DNA from: an uncultured Erysipelotrichaceae bacterium
Lineage (GTDB): Bacteria; Bacillota_I; Bacilli_A; RF39; UBA660
Assembly (NCBI GenBank): GCA_902786275.1
Contig: CADACC010000006.1
Location: 1 to 52,964 of the forward strand
Direction of reading: 5' to 3'
Length of the DNA stretch: 52,964 nt
The position numbers and the translations under genes were made by a program. Below are positions 27,586 to 36,319 of this stretch, in pieces. A model generated the notes under the pieces. That model had not been told where the DNA came from. It was given only the letters and a program-made list of their open reading frames with translations, and made no database searches. How positions within the stretch are numbered: position 1 is the first letter of the stretch; each line of letters starts with the position of its first letter.

Positions 27586-29592
27586 CTACGGGATACAAGT
27601 TTCAATTTTTAATTTATTATTTTTAATCTTTAACATAATACTTCCATCTTGATCTGTTCTATATATCTTTAAATCTTCTAAAGTGTTTAATACTTCTTTG
27701 TTCGGGTGACCATATCTATTATTTTTACCTACACTAATAATGGAGTATTTAGGATTTATCTCATTTATAAACTCTTTGCCACTACTCGTCTTTGAGCCAT
27801 GATGGCCTACTTTAAGTACATCTATATCTGGTAAATTATACTTTTGTATTATCTCTTTTTCAGTAGTAGTTGATGCATCTCCCATAAACATAAATTTATA
27901 ACTATTTAATTCAGTATATATAACATTTGAATTATCATTTTCATTATCATATTCTTTTGTTTGAAGAAAATATAATTTATTCTTATCAATATTTAATTCT
28001 TTGATACATGAATAATACTTTATTTTCTTTTTATCTAATACTTTAATTAATTCTCTTTCTAAATCATTAAACTCACCACAGTTAAAAATTACTTTCTCTA
28101 CTTTAAAGTTTTCTACTATATTTATAGCTTCACCCATATGATCAAAATCTCCGTGAGTAATTACTAAACTATTAATCTTTTTTACACCTATACTATGAAG
28201 AAATGATCTTATATTGTTTTTTAAATAGGTGTCTTTTTGCACTCCACCAGTATCAATTAAAGTAACATTCTTATGATTTTTACCAATATAAACAATCATA
28301 TCTCCTTGATGTACATCAATAAAATATAGATATCTATTATTATCAAAATACATATAGCTATATGAGTAAAACATTATAAAGATATAGATTATAATACATT
28401 TTATTGTTGGTTTATTTAAATAACATAAATATATTAAATAAATTAAGATAAGTGCGTATATACTCATTTTTGGAAATATAATCATTGTTATTTTTACATT
28501 ATTAATGTACTTATTTATTATTTCCAATATTAAAGATAAAAAATATAGTATTGCATCAAAAAAAGAACAAATCATGCTTAAGAACACTAAAGGATATATA
28601 AGATAACAAATATAATAGAAAAATAACATTCCTAATAAAGGGGCTAAGATATTGACTTGATAATTAAAATAAATAGTAAGTGGTAATGATATTACATATG
28701 AAAAGATATTTATTTTAAATAAACTATTATATTTTTGACCGTAAAACATTAAAAAGTAAGACAAAATAAATGAATACCAAAATGAAGATTTATATATAGA
28801 CCCAGGATATAAAAATAATGATATGTTTAATATAAGAACAAAAATAAATATTTTATTTAAATTTATATTATATTTTTTATTTATATATACCGAGTAATAT
28901 AACAAAGCTGCACGTAATAATGATATTGAAAAATTTGAATTAAACAAATATATAAATGTAATAAAAATAATTAAAGCCATAGTTACGTTTTCTTTTTTAA
29001 TAATTTTTTTAAATTGCTTTTTAAAAAAACTAAGTAGAAATACGAGATGAAATCCTGATACACACAAGTGATGAGATATACCATTTTCTATATAGTAAGT
29101 TTTTATATCTTGATCTAAATATGTTTTATCTGCAGATAAAAAAGTATAAACATATTTTTTACTTCTTAATTTATCCATTTTGTTATTTAGAATCTTTTTT
29201 ATATTATAGATACTGTTATTACCTACTATCTTAAATTCATCTATATTAATTATTCCTTCTATTCCTTCAGACTTTAGATATTTAATATAATTAAAAGAAT
29301 TTGGAATCTTATAAGTATTTAAATCTTTAACGCTATATTTAAAACTTATAATATCTCCTATATCAAGTTTGTTATTACTATTATTTATATATGCTTTATA
29401 TTTTATTTTACCTTTTATAATTATAACCGTATATTCTTGGTACTTTTTTATATCGGTAACTGTTCCTTTATCAGTAGAATTATTATTTATTAATTTATAA
29501 TTATTACAATAATTAATAATTTTTAATAAAGTTACAAGAGAAAATAAGATGATTAGAGCTTTAAATAGTAATATAATCTTTGATTTTTGCAA
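27586..29592 (-). CDS. comEC: DNA internalisation protein ComEC/Rec2
   Basis: Forms the membrane channel for single-stranded DNA in natural transformation. The 668-residue protein has an N-terminal OB-like domain, a competence domain with about ten membrane helices (HLCVSGFHLVFLLSFF marks its start) and a C-terminal metallo-beta-lactamase domain (THGDFDHMGE, KVGHHGSKTSSG) ending in SVGKNNRYGHPNKEV. All parts are intact, though shorter than the Bacillus protein (about 775). It overlaps comEA by 32 bases. With PilB/C/D-type genes at 9602-13596 it indicates a DNA-uptake system. Confidence 0.95.
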   Translation of the reverse strand: MQKSKIILLFKALIILFSLVTLLKIINYCNNYKLINNNSTDKGTVTDIKKYQEYTVIIIKGKIKYKAYINNSNNKLDIGDIISFKYSVKDLNTYKIPNSFNYIKYLKSEGIEGIINIDEFKIVGNNSIYNIKKILNNKMDKLRSKKYVYTFLSADKTYLDQDIKTYYIENGISHHLCVSGFHLVFLLSFFKKQFKKIIKKENVTMALIIFITFIYLFNSNFSISLLRAALLYYSVYINKKYNINLNKIFIFVLILNISLFLYPGSIYKSSFWYSFILSYFLMFYGQKYNSLFKINIFSYVISLPLTIYFNYQVNILAPLLGMLFFYYICYLIYPLVFLSMICSFFDAILYFLSLILEIINKYINNVKITMIIFPKMSIYALILIYLIYLCYLNKPTIKCIIIYIFIMFYSYSYMYFDNNRYLYFIDVHQGDMIVYIGKNHKNVTLIDTGGVQKDTYLKNNIRSFLHSIGVKKINSLVITHGDFDHMGEAINIVENFKVEKVIFNCGEFNDLERELIKVLDKKKIKYYSCIKELNIDKNKLYFLQTKEYDNENDNSNVIYTELNSYKFMFMGDASTTTEKEIIQKYNLPDIDVLKVGHHGSKTSSGKEFINEINPKYSIISVGKNNRYGHPNKEVLNTLEDLKIYRTDQDGSIMLKIKNNKLKIETCIP

Positions 29593-30217
29593 ATAACGAT
29601 TCGCCTATTCCAGATACATTTTTAATATCCTCAATACTAGTAAATTCATTACTATTTCTATATTCAATAATTTGTTTAGCTTTTTGTTCTCCGATTCCAG
29701 GAATTGTCATAAGTTCATCTAAAGAACCTTTATTTAAAGAAATAAGTTTATTAGAATCGTTTTGAATATTATTTGCATCTGAATTTTTTATTTCACCTAT
29801 TACTTCACTACTACTTGGTAAAGCGTCATTTTTTATTGTGTTTTTTATATTTTCTTTTAACTTTTTTGAAATAATTATAACCATTTCATTTTTTAAAGTT
29901 TTACTTAAATTAATGTTATCAGTTGATGCTCCTTTTTTTAGACCTCCAGCCATTTTAATGGCGTCGTTTACATTCATATTTTCCGTACCTTCATAAACTC
30001 CCGGTTTTTTTACTTCACCTTTAATATCAATTTTAATTGTATTTGTTTCTTTATTATTATCTATATTCTTCTCAACTTCACCTATTTGATTATTAGTTTT
30101 TATTTTATATAAATCACTGATAATTATGGCATCATTTATGACAATAAATAACAAACAAATAAGCAATATAAAATAATTGTTTTTTAATTTAAAAATTAAG
30201 TCATTAAAAAATTCCAT
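29561..30217 (-). CDS. comEA: Competence DNA receptor ComEA
   Basis: Binds extracellular double-stranded DNA and passes it to ComEC. The 218-residue protein has one N-terminal membrane helix (residues 16-33), an SLBB domain (IDIKGEVKKPGVYEG, MAGGLKKGASTDNINL) and two C-terminal helix-hairpin-helix motifs (ELMTIPGIGEQKAKQIIEYR; ISGIG-like VSGIGESLFAKI). The start codon lies within a 15-base inverted repeat (30210-30262), so translation may be controlled. RBS AAAGGAG is 6 bases before the ATG. It overlaps comEC by 32 bases. Confidence 0.95.
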   Translation of the reverse strand: MEFFNDLIFKLKNNYFILLICLLFIVINDAIIISDLYKIKTNNQIGEVEKNIDNNKETNTIKIDIKGEVKKPGVYEGTENMNVNDAIKMAGGLKKGASTDNINLSKTLKNEMVIIISKKLKENIKNTIKNDALPSSSEVIGEIKNSDANNIQNDSNKLISLNKGSLDELMTIPGIGEQKAKQIIEYRNSNEFTSIEDIKNVSGIGESLFAKIKDYITI

Positions 30218-30262
30218 ATTTTTCTCCTTTCAATAATATACATTACCGAAAAATATGGAATT
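30210..30262 (-). promoter_or_regulatory. Hairpin covering the comEA start codon
   Basis: Perfect 15-base inverted repeat, arms 30210-30224 and 30248-30262, with a 23-base loop. Read from the minus strand, the 3' arm holds the last G of the AAAGGAG site, the spacer and the comEA ATG; the rest of the RBS is in the loop next to the stem. There is no U-tract, so it does not look like a simple ftsW terminator. Confidence 0.7.
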
Positions 30263-30266
30263 TCCT

Positions 30267-31427
30267 TTAAATATTTGAAATTTCTTCTAAATTTTTTTCT
30301 GTAGAGTTCTCAAAAGCTATTCTTTCGACAATAAATATCATACATATGACATTTATTGCAAATGATCCACCATAACTAAGTAGTGGTAATGGTACACCAG
30401 TTAGTGGTAGAAGTGCTGTAATACCAACTAGATTAATTAATATATGAAGTGCCAAATAAACAAATACACCATAACATATAATTTGATTTCTTAAATTAGT
30501 TGATTTTTTTGATATTAGATATATTCTATAAAGCATATATCCATACATTAAAATAATAAGTACACCAACACATAAACCTAATTCTTCAACAATAATTGGG
30601 AAAATAAAGTCTGTATGTGATTCTGGTAAATATAAATATTTTTGAGTACTATTTCCAAGTCCTACACCAAATAGACCACCATTTTTCATAGCAATAAACC
30701 CATTACAAACTTGATATCCTGTTTCTTGAGTATATCTTGAACATGGATTCTTATAATTAAATCTGGATTCTTGAGTATGTGTTAATGCTGATGAATGAAA
30801 TAACAGGATATATAATGCTATAAAAACAACAATAAGAGATCCATATTTTACATATTTCATATATTTTTCTTTAAATGGAAGAGATAAAAATATAGCCCCT
30901 ACTATACCTGCATATATGGCTGCACTTCCTAAATCTGGTTGTAAAATAATTAAAACTGCACATGTTACATATATTGCCATTGGAATTAAAGCACCAATTA
31001 TGCTTGGATTTTTTCTTGAAAAGTATCTTCCATAAAAATAACCCATAGTTAAAATAGAAAATGATTTTATAAATTCACTTGGTTGAATTGATAAAAAACC
31101 TACTTTATACCAGCTCGATGCATTATTAGTAATTATTCTTTTAGTTATAAGTGATAAAAGTAATAACGAAAAAATAATTAAACCAACATAAGCAATACCC
31201 TTATAATATTTAGTTGGGGTTTTCATAATAAAATAACCTACTAAAAAAGCCCCAATTACAAATATTAATTGTTTTTCAAAGAAATAATATGAGGGTTTAT
31301 CATAACGAAGGACAGATGATACACTTGATGAAGAATAAACCATAACTAATCCAACAAGAAGCATAATCATAAAAACAATAAATAAAGGCTTATCTATTTT
31401 ACTCCATGTCTTTCTCATATTATTCAC
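30267..31427 (-). CDS. ftsW: Septal peptidoglycan glycosyltransferase FtsW
   Basis: SEDS-family glycosyltransferase that polymerises peptidoglycan with its PBP partner, with about ten membrane segments. Signature elements are SSWYKVGFLSIQPSEFIK, ILQPDLGSAAIY, GGLFGVGLGNSTQKYLYLPESH as two parts (GGLFGVGLGNS; PESHTDFIFPIIVEELG) and LPLLSYGGS. PESHTDFIF and size (386) favour FtsW/SpoVE over RodA. The extracellular loop before GGLFGVGLG carries two Cys (NPCSRYTQETGYQVCNG), possibly a disulfide. Its stop lies 4 bases before the comEA hairpin, so ftsW may be the head of the competence transcript. Confidence 0.92.
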   Translation of the reverse strand: MNNMRKTWSKIDKPLFIVFMIMLLVGLVMVYSSSSVSSVLRYDKPSYYFFEKQLIFVIGAFLVGYFIMKTPTKYYKGIAYVGLIIFSLLLLSLITKRIITNNASSWYKVGFLSIQPSEFIKSFSILTMGYFYGRYFSRKNPSIIGALIPMAIYVTCAVLIILQPDLGSAAIYAGIVGAIFLSLPFKEKYMKYVKYGSLIVVFIALYILLFHSSALTHTQESRFNYKNPCSRYTQETGYQVCNGFIAMKNGGLFGVGLGNSTQKYLYLPESHTDFIFPIIVEELGLCVGVLIILMYGYMLYRIYLISKKSTNLRNQIICYGVFVYLALHILINLVGITALLPLTGVPLPLLSYGGSFAINVICMIFIVERIAFENSTEKNLEEISNI

Positions 31428-31539
31428 CTATATTAATAATACCATATTACATAATAAAACTAAAAGAAATTAGAAAAAATAATGTCAAAAATCGTTTAAC
31501 AATAATATATTACATTAGAAATGAAAAGGAGGTATAACT

Positions 31540-31725
31540 ATGTATTATTACGGAAATAACGGATATTATTCACCAGGATATCAAATGCCTTGTCAAAATA
31601 ATGGTTTTGTTGGATATACTCAAGGGTTTGGATCAGGAGCGGCTATTTGGATAGTACTATTTATATTGCTTGTAATAATTATTGGATCAGGATGGAGCTT
31701 CTTTAATAATAACAATAATAATTAA
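31540..31725 (+). CDS. YjcZ-family small membrane protein
   Basis: A 61-residue protein with a Tyr/Gly/Asn-rich N-terminus and one membrane helix, GFGSGAAIWIVLFILLVIIIG, read here as GFGSGAA then IVLFILLVIIIG. This is the pattern of YjcZ-family proteins (GFGSGFALIVVLFILLIIVG), small proteins common in Bacilli and often linked to sporulation or the spore coat. It ends in a poly-Asn tail. A very strong RBS, AAAGGAGGT, precedes the ATG and a terminator follows immediately, so it is a single-gene transcript. Its role in this organism is unknown. Confidence 0.75.
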   Translation: MYYYGNNGYYSPGYQMPCQNNGFVGYTQGFGSGAAIWIVLFILLVIIIGSGWSFFNNNNNN

Positions 31726-31753
31726 AAAGAAAGGAAAATACCTTTCTTTTTTT
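31724..31753 (+). terminator. Terminator after the YjcZ-like gene
   Basis: Arms 31724-31734 and 31741-31751 (AAAAAGAAAGG/CCTTTCTTTTT) with a T tract. The -35 box of the next promoter overlaps the T-run. Confidence 0.75.
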
Positions 31754-31800
31754 GATTTTTTTTAAATTATTTGATACAATATTCCTCGAAAAAAGCGAGG
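31752..31800 (+). promoter_or_regulatory. def promoter and RBS-containing hairpin
   Basis: TTGATT (31752-31757) and TACAAT (31775-31780) with 17-base spacing. A short hairpin, CCTCG (31784-31788) with CGAGG (31796-31800), includes the GAGG that would serve as the def RBS. Confidence 0.55.
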
Positions 31801-31810
31801 TTGATTATTT

Positions 31811-32362
31811 ATGAAGTTACCTGATATTAAAATATTAGATGAAAAAAATAAATTACTACATAAAAAATCTGAAGAAATTAAATTTCCGATGGATAAAAAA
31901 GATATAGATTTACTTCAAAATATGCTAACTTACCTAGAGATGAGTCAAATAGAAAAATACAGTGAAAAATATAACTTAAGACCTGGTATGGGGCTTGCAT
32001 TTGTACAAGTTGGAGTACCCAAAAGAGCTTTTGTTATATGTAACGAGAATGACGATGGTGAGTTTGATAAATATATTATTATAAATCCTGAAATCATCAG
32101 TATGAGCGAAGAAATGATTTATGTTGGTGAAGGTGAAGGATGTTTAAGTATTAATCGTGAAGTTGAGGGCATTGTTCCAAGACATGCTAGAATTACAATA
32201 AAAGCTCAAAATGAAGATGGCGAAGAATACACTATGAGAGTTCGTGAAGATTTAGCAGTTGCTTTCCAACATGAAATTGATCATTTAAATGGTATTATGT
32301 TTACAGATCACATAGACCCTAAAAACCCATTTAAAGATGCAGATAAAATGAGAGAAATATAA
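31811..32362 (+). CDS. def: Peptide deformylase
   Basis: Removes the formyl group from N-formyl-Met of new proteins. The 183-residue protein has all three motifs: motif I GMGLAFVQVG (usual GxGLAAxQ, with F for the second A), motif II EGEGCLS with the metal-ligand Cys, and motif III QHEIDHLNG with the two His ligands. Length and the insert between motifs I and II fit the Gram-positive type 2 enzyme. It is transcribed alone and ends at a terminator shared with smc. Confidence 0.96.
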   Translation: MKLPDIKILDEKNKLLHKKSEEIKFPMDKKDIDLLQNMLTYLEMSQIEKYSEKYNLRPGMGLAFVQVGVPKRAFVICNENDDGEFDKYIIINPEIISMSEEMIYVGEGEGCLSINREVEGIVPRHARITIKAQNEDGEEYTMRVREDLAVAFQHEIDHLNGIMFTDHIDPKNPFKDADKMREI

Positions 32363-32392
32363 AAGTATCGTACAAACGTACGATACTTTTTT
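32361..32392. terminator. Bidirectional terminator between def and smc
   Basis: Arms 32361-32373 and 32378-32390 with an AAAC loop (core GTATCGTAC), flanked by A and T runs at both stop codons. Confidence 0.85.
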
Positions 32393-35330
32393 ATTTATCT
32401 TCTAACTTAACGCTTACTATTTTACTTACACCAGATTCTTGCATTGTTATACCATATAAAATATCAGCATATTCCATAGTTCTCTTTTTATGAGTAATAA
32501 GAATAAATTGGCTTTTATCTTTTTTACTCTTTATATATTCGCCGAAAGTATCGACGTTAGCATCATCTAGTGCAGCTTCAGCTTCATCTAATATAATAAA
32601 TGGAACAGTTTTAACATTTAAAATTGCAAATAATAGTGCAATTGCAGTTAATGTTTTTTCTCCTCCACTTAATAGAATAATTGAGTTAAGCTTCTTTCCT
32701 GGAGGTTCTGCAATTATTTCTATTCCAGTTGTTAAAATATTTTCAGGATCAGTTAATTTTAATATACCTTTACCACCCTTAAATAATATTTTAAACACTT
32801 TAGCAAATTCCTCACTGATTTTATTAAATGTTACTTCAAATTTATCAATCATGATTTTATCCATTTCATCAATAATCTCAAGAAGTTCCTTAGATGCTGT
32901 TTCAAGATCTTGTTGTTGTTTAGTTAGAAATTCATATCTTTCCCCTAACCTTTTATATTCAGCTATTGAACCAACGTTAACGTCACCTAAAGCATTAATT
33001 TCTTTTTTAAGTTTGTTAACTTTAGATCTTGCATTATCCTCTAGTAAATCCAAGTTAAATTCAAGTTTAGCTTTTTCATAAGTTAACTGATAATTTTCAG
33101 ATAGTGTTTGAAGTAAATTATCAAGTTTAACATCATATCTTCCTATTTTAATTTCCTTTTCTTTAAGCTCATTTGAAAGACGATTATACTCACTGTTTTC
33201 ATTTCTTAATTTATTTTCTTCTTCACTTAAATTAGTAGAAGCTTCAAGTTTTTTATTTTGAAGAGCATTAATATCTTTTTCAAGAAGTTCTTTTTCAGTT
33301 ACTTTCTTGTTATACTCATCCATAATCTTTTCTATTTCAGTATCAAGTTTATCACCCAGTAGTGATTCTTGTCCTTTAATAGATTCTTCTTTTTCTTTTA
33401 AACTATTATTCAAATCTGATAATAATAATTCTTTTTGATTTATTGTTTCATTATAATTAATAAGTTTTTTATCAGCTTCGAATATATTATTATTGATAAT
33501 TTCTTCTTCTTTAATTAACGCATCTAGATCAGCATTAATTTTTATTTCTTCTTTTTTAAGATTGTCTAAATCATACTTTAATTTATCAAGTTCATTTTTC
33601 TCATTAATGAATGATTTTTTCTTATTTGTTCCACCAGTGATAGATCCACCTGTGTGAAGTATTTCACCATCAATAGTTACTATTCTATATTTATAATCAA
33701 CTATTCTTCCTATTAGATTCATTGTATCAATGTCTTTAACAACGATAACATTTCCTACTTGATTATCAACTACATCACGATATTTAGCTTCACATTTAAC
33801 TAGATTATTTAGTGTATTTATATAACCATTTACCTCAGTTAATCTTGATATTACACTATTATCTACATATCTTGGTTTAATAATATTTAATGGAAAGAAT
33901 GTTGCTTTACCAAGTTTATTTTCTTTTAAGTAATTGATTGATTCTTTAACTACATCTTCATTATCAACTACTAAAAAGTTAGCTGATGATCCAAGAGCTG
34001 TATCAAGTACAGTTAAATATTCATCATCAATTTCTATTAGTGATGAAATTGTTCCATGAATTCCATTTAATCTTGGGTTACTTAATATAGATTGAACTGA
34101 ATATGGAAGTTTAGCATTAGATAAAATATTATTTTCTAATATATCAATTTTGTTTTCAGTACTTAATATTTCTTTATTATTATTTTGAAGTTTAGTATTA
34201 AGGGTTGATTTAGTAACTTTTAAATTTATTAAATCATTATCATATTCTGACTTTTGATTGAATACAAGTTTGTAGTTTTCTTTTAAATTTTTGATATCTT
34301 CTTCTAGAATTGTCTTATCTTTTTCTTGGTTTAGAATTTCTTCTTTAATACTTAAAATAACGCTTGAAATTTGATTTTCACTATATTCATACTTTTTTCT
34401 TTCAATCATCATTTTCTTATCAGCATTTAATTTAGCAATATTATTATTAATACTAATAAGTTCATTATTCTTTTCAGATATCTCAACTTCAAGTTTTGTG
34501 ACTTCTAATTTTAAAGTCTCAATTAAAGCATTATTCTTATTTGATGATGATTCCTTATCTAATAGAAGTTGTGATAAAGAATCAATATCAGCTTTTAATT
34601 TTTGATACTCTTTATTTATTTCCGTAATATCATTAGTAATTAAGCCTATTTCAATTTCTTTTAATTCATCTTTTAATGCCAAATACTTTTCTGCTATTTC
34701 ACTTTGTTCCTTTAGTGGTTCTACTGTAGTTTTTAACTCATCAATTACTAAATTGATTCTTAGAAGATTTTCTTTAGTTCTATCAAGTTTTCTTAATGAT
34801 TCTTCTTTTCTCTTTTTATATTTTAAAACACCAGCTGCTTCTTCAAAAATGGTTCTTCTCGCTTCAGGTTTTGAATTAATAACATCAGCAATATTACCTT
34901 GAGATATTATATTAAATGAATCATTTCCAGCTCCTGAATCAATAAATAGATTTGTAATATCTTTAAGTCTTACTTTTTGTCCATTTATTAAATACTCATT
35001 TTCTCCAGATCTATATACAATTCTTTTAATTTCTATTTCGGTATAGTCAGTATTAAAGTAGTGATCAGTATTATCAAATGTTAAAGCAACCATTGCACGT
35101 GATTGCATTGGTCTATCTTTTGAACCAGAAAAAATAACATCTGTCATGTTATCTGATCCACGTAATGATTTTATTGATTGTTCACCTAAAACCCATCTAA
35201 CGGCATCTACTACATTACTTTTACCTGATCCATTGGGTCCAACTATTGCAGTTATACCATCTTTAATTTCAAGATCAAGTTTATCAGCAAAAGATTTAAA
35301 GCCTTGAGCTTTAATACTTTTTAAGTACAT
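32391..35330 (-). CDS. smc: Chromosome segregation ATPase SMC (short form)
   Basis: Condensin subunit for chromosome organisation. It has N-terminal Walker A GPNGSGKSNVVDAVRW, the Q-loop region, a first coiled coil (about residues 170-390), the hinge (NPRLNGIHGTISSLIEID to GGSITGGTNKK), a second coiled coil (about 560-790), and the C-terminal LSGGEKTLTAIALLFAI signature with Walker B IILDEAEAALDD. The 979 residues are about 200 fewer than the Bacillus protein (about 1186); the reduction is in the coiled-coil arms. It is 12 bases downstream of rnc, the conserved rnc-smc order. RBS AAGGTGA. Confidence 0.96.
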   Translation of the reverse strand: MYLKSIKAQGFKSFADKLDLEIKDGITAIVGPNGSGKSNVVDAVRWVLGEQSIKSLRGSDNMTDVIFSGSKDRPMQSRAMVALTFDNTDHYFNTDYTEIEIKRIVYRSGENEYLINGQKVRLKDITNLFIDSGAGNDSFNIISQGNIADVINSKPEARRTIFEEAAGVLKYKKRKEESLRKLDRTKENLLRINLVIDELKTTVEPLKEQSEIAEKYLALKDELKEIEIGLITNDITEINKEYQKLKADIDSLSQLLLDKESSSNKNNALIETLKLEVTKLEVEISEKNNELISINNNIAKLNADKKMMIERKKYEYSENQISSVILSIKEEILNQEKDKTILEEDIKNLKENYKLVFNQKSEYDNDLINLKVTKSTLNTKLQNNNKEILSTENKIDILENNILSNAKLPYSVQSILSNPRLNGIHGTISSLIEIDDEYLTVLDTALGSSANFLVVDNEDVVKESINYLKENKLGKATFFPLNIIKPRYVDNSVISRLTEVNGYINTLNNLVKCEAKYRDVVDNQVGNVIVVKDIDTMNLIGRIVDYKYRIVTIDGEILHTGGSITGGTNKKKSFINEKNELDKLKYDLDNLKKEEIKINADLDALIKEEEIINNNIFEADKKLINYNETINQKELLLSDLNNSLKEKEESIKGQESLLGDKLDTEIEKIMDEYNKKVTEKELLEKDINALQNKKLEASTNLSEEENKLRNENSEYNRLSNELKEKEIKIGRYDVKLDNLLQTLSENYQLTYEKAKLEFNLDLLEDNARSKVNKLKKEINALGDVNVGSIAEYKRLGERYEFLTKQQQDLETASKELLEIIDEMDKIMIDKFEVTFNKISEEFAKVFKILFKGGKGILKLTDPENILTTGIEIIAEPPGKKLNSIILLSGGEKTLTAIALLFAILNVKTVPFIILDEAEAALDDANVDTFGEYIKSKKDKSQFILITHKKRTMEYADILYGITMQESGVSKIVSVKLEDK

Positions 35331-35342
35331 TTACTTCACCTT

Positions 35343-35990
35343 CTATTTAGCACATTTTGAATAAGCATCATAAGCAGCTTTTTGTTCTGCTTCCTTTTTA
35401 GATTTTCCAACACCATGACCATAAGTTATGTTATCTATAATGACATCAACTTCAAATGTTTTATCATGAGCAGGGCCATCTTCTTTTACAACTTTGTATT
35501 CAACAGATTTTTTATCTGTTTGCACCATTTCTTGTAGTACAGTTTTATAATCATCAAAAAATTGATGACCTGACTTTATATATGGAATTACAATTTCATA
35601 AATATATTTATGAGCGGCTGAAAAACCTTGATCAAGATATATAGCTCCAAGAATTGCCTCAAACACATCAGCTATAATAGTTTCATTTACATTTGATAAT
35701 TGTCCATGTCCTACTTTTATGTAAGGAATATAACCTATTTGTTTTGCATATTCATATAAAGCTTTTTCACATACATAACTTGCTCTAGTTTTACTCATTA
35801 GACCTTCAGCTAAATCTGTATTTTGATATAAGTATTCGCTTACTATAACTTGTAAAACAGCATCACCTAAGTACTCTAATCTTTCATAATTTTCACAATC
35901 ATGTTCATTAGAATAACTACTATGAGTAAGTGCTGTGTCTAAAAGTTTTCCATCATTAATTTTTATTCCGTATTTATCTAGAAAATTCAT
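35343..35990 (-). CDS. rnc: Ribonuclease III
   Basis: Double-strand-specific endoribonuclease for rRNA and mRNA processing. The 215-residue protein has the catalytic signature ERLEYLGDAVLQ, the second acidic motif ADVFEAILGAIYLD, and a C-terminal double-stranded RNA-binding domain (residues about 145-213, ending GKSKKEAEQKAAYDAY). Length is near the usual 220-250. It lies directly upstream of smc, as in Bacillus. TATAAT-like sequence (minus strand, near 36023) precedes it. Confidence 0.96.
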   Translation of the reverse strand: MNFLDKYGIKINDGKLLDTALTHSSYSNEHDCENYERLEYLGDAVLQVIVSEYLYQNTDLAEGLMSKTRASYVCEKALYEYAKQIGYIPYIKVGHGQLSNVNETIIADVFEAILGAIYLDQGFSAAHKYIYEIVIPYIKSGHQFFDDYKTVLQEMVQTDKKSVEYKVVKEDGPAHDKTFEVDVIIDNITYGHGVGKSKKEAEQKAAYDAYSKCAK

Positions 35991-36054
35991 AATATCATTC
36001 CTTAATATAAACTAGTTTTATTATACCAAAATAATATTAAAATACCAAAGATAT

Positions 36055-36083
36055 TTTACAATTAAAGAAAATTATAGTACAAT
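36055..36083 (+). promoter_or_regulatory. Promoter of yidD and the ZnuA-like gene
   Basis: TTTACA (36055-36060) and TACAAT (36078-36083), 17 bases apart, 16 bases before the yidD ATG. It is followed by the RBS AAAGGTGAG. Confidence 0.6.
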
Positions 36084-36099
36084 TTATAAAGGTGAGATA

Positions 36100-36306
36100 A
36101 TGAGAAAGATATTAATATTTCTTATTAAGTTATATCAAGTAACACCGCTGCATACACATAATTTATGTCGATTTCAACCTACTTGTTCTCAGTATATGAT
36201 TGATGCTTTGAATAAGTATGGAACAGTAAAAGGTTTAAAACTAGGCTTTAAACGAATAAAAAAATGTAGACCTGGTGGTGAATTTGGTTACGATCCCGTT
36301 AAATAA
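36100..36306 (+). CDS. yidD: Membrane protein insertion efficiency factor YidD
   Basis: Small protein that helps YidC insert membrane proteins. The 68-residue sequence has the family hallmarks HNLCRFQPTCSQYMIDAL, with two conserved Cys, and KKCRPGGEFGYDPV at the end; the third Cys is also present. An amphipathic N-terminal helix (KILIFLIKLYQ) fits peripheral membrane binding. YidD is usually next to rnpA-yidC; here it is apart from them and precedes a lipoprotein gene by 13 bases. Confidence 0.95.
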   Translation: MRKILIFLIKLYQVTPLHTHNLCRFQPTCSQYMIDALNKYGTVKGLKLGFKRIKKCRPGGEFGYDPVK

Positions 36307-36319
36307 AAAGGAGATTATT

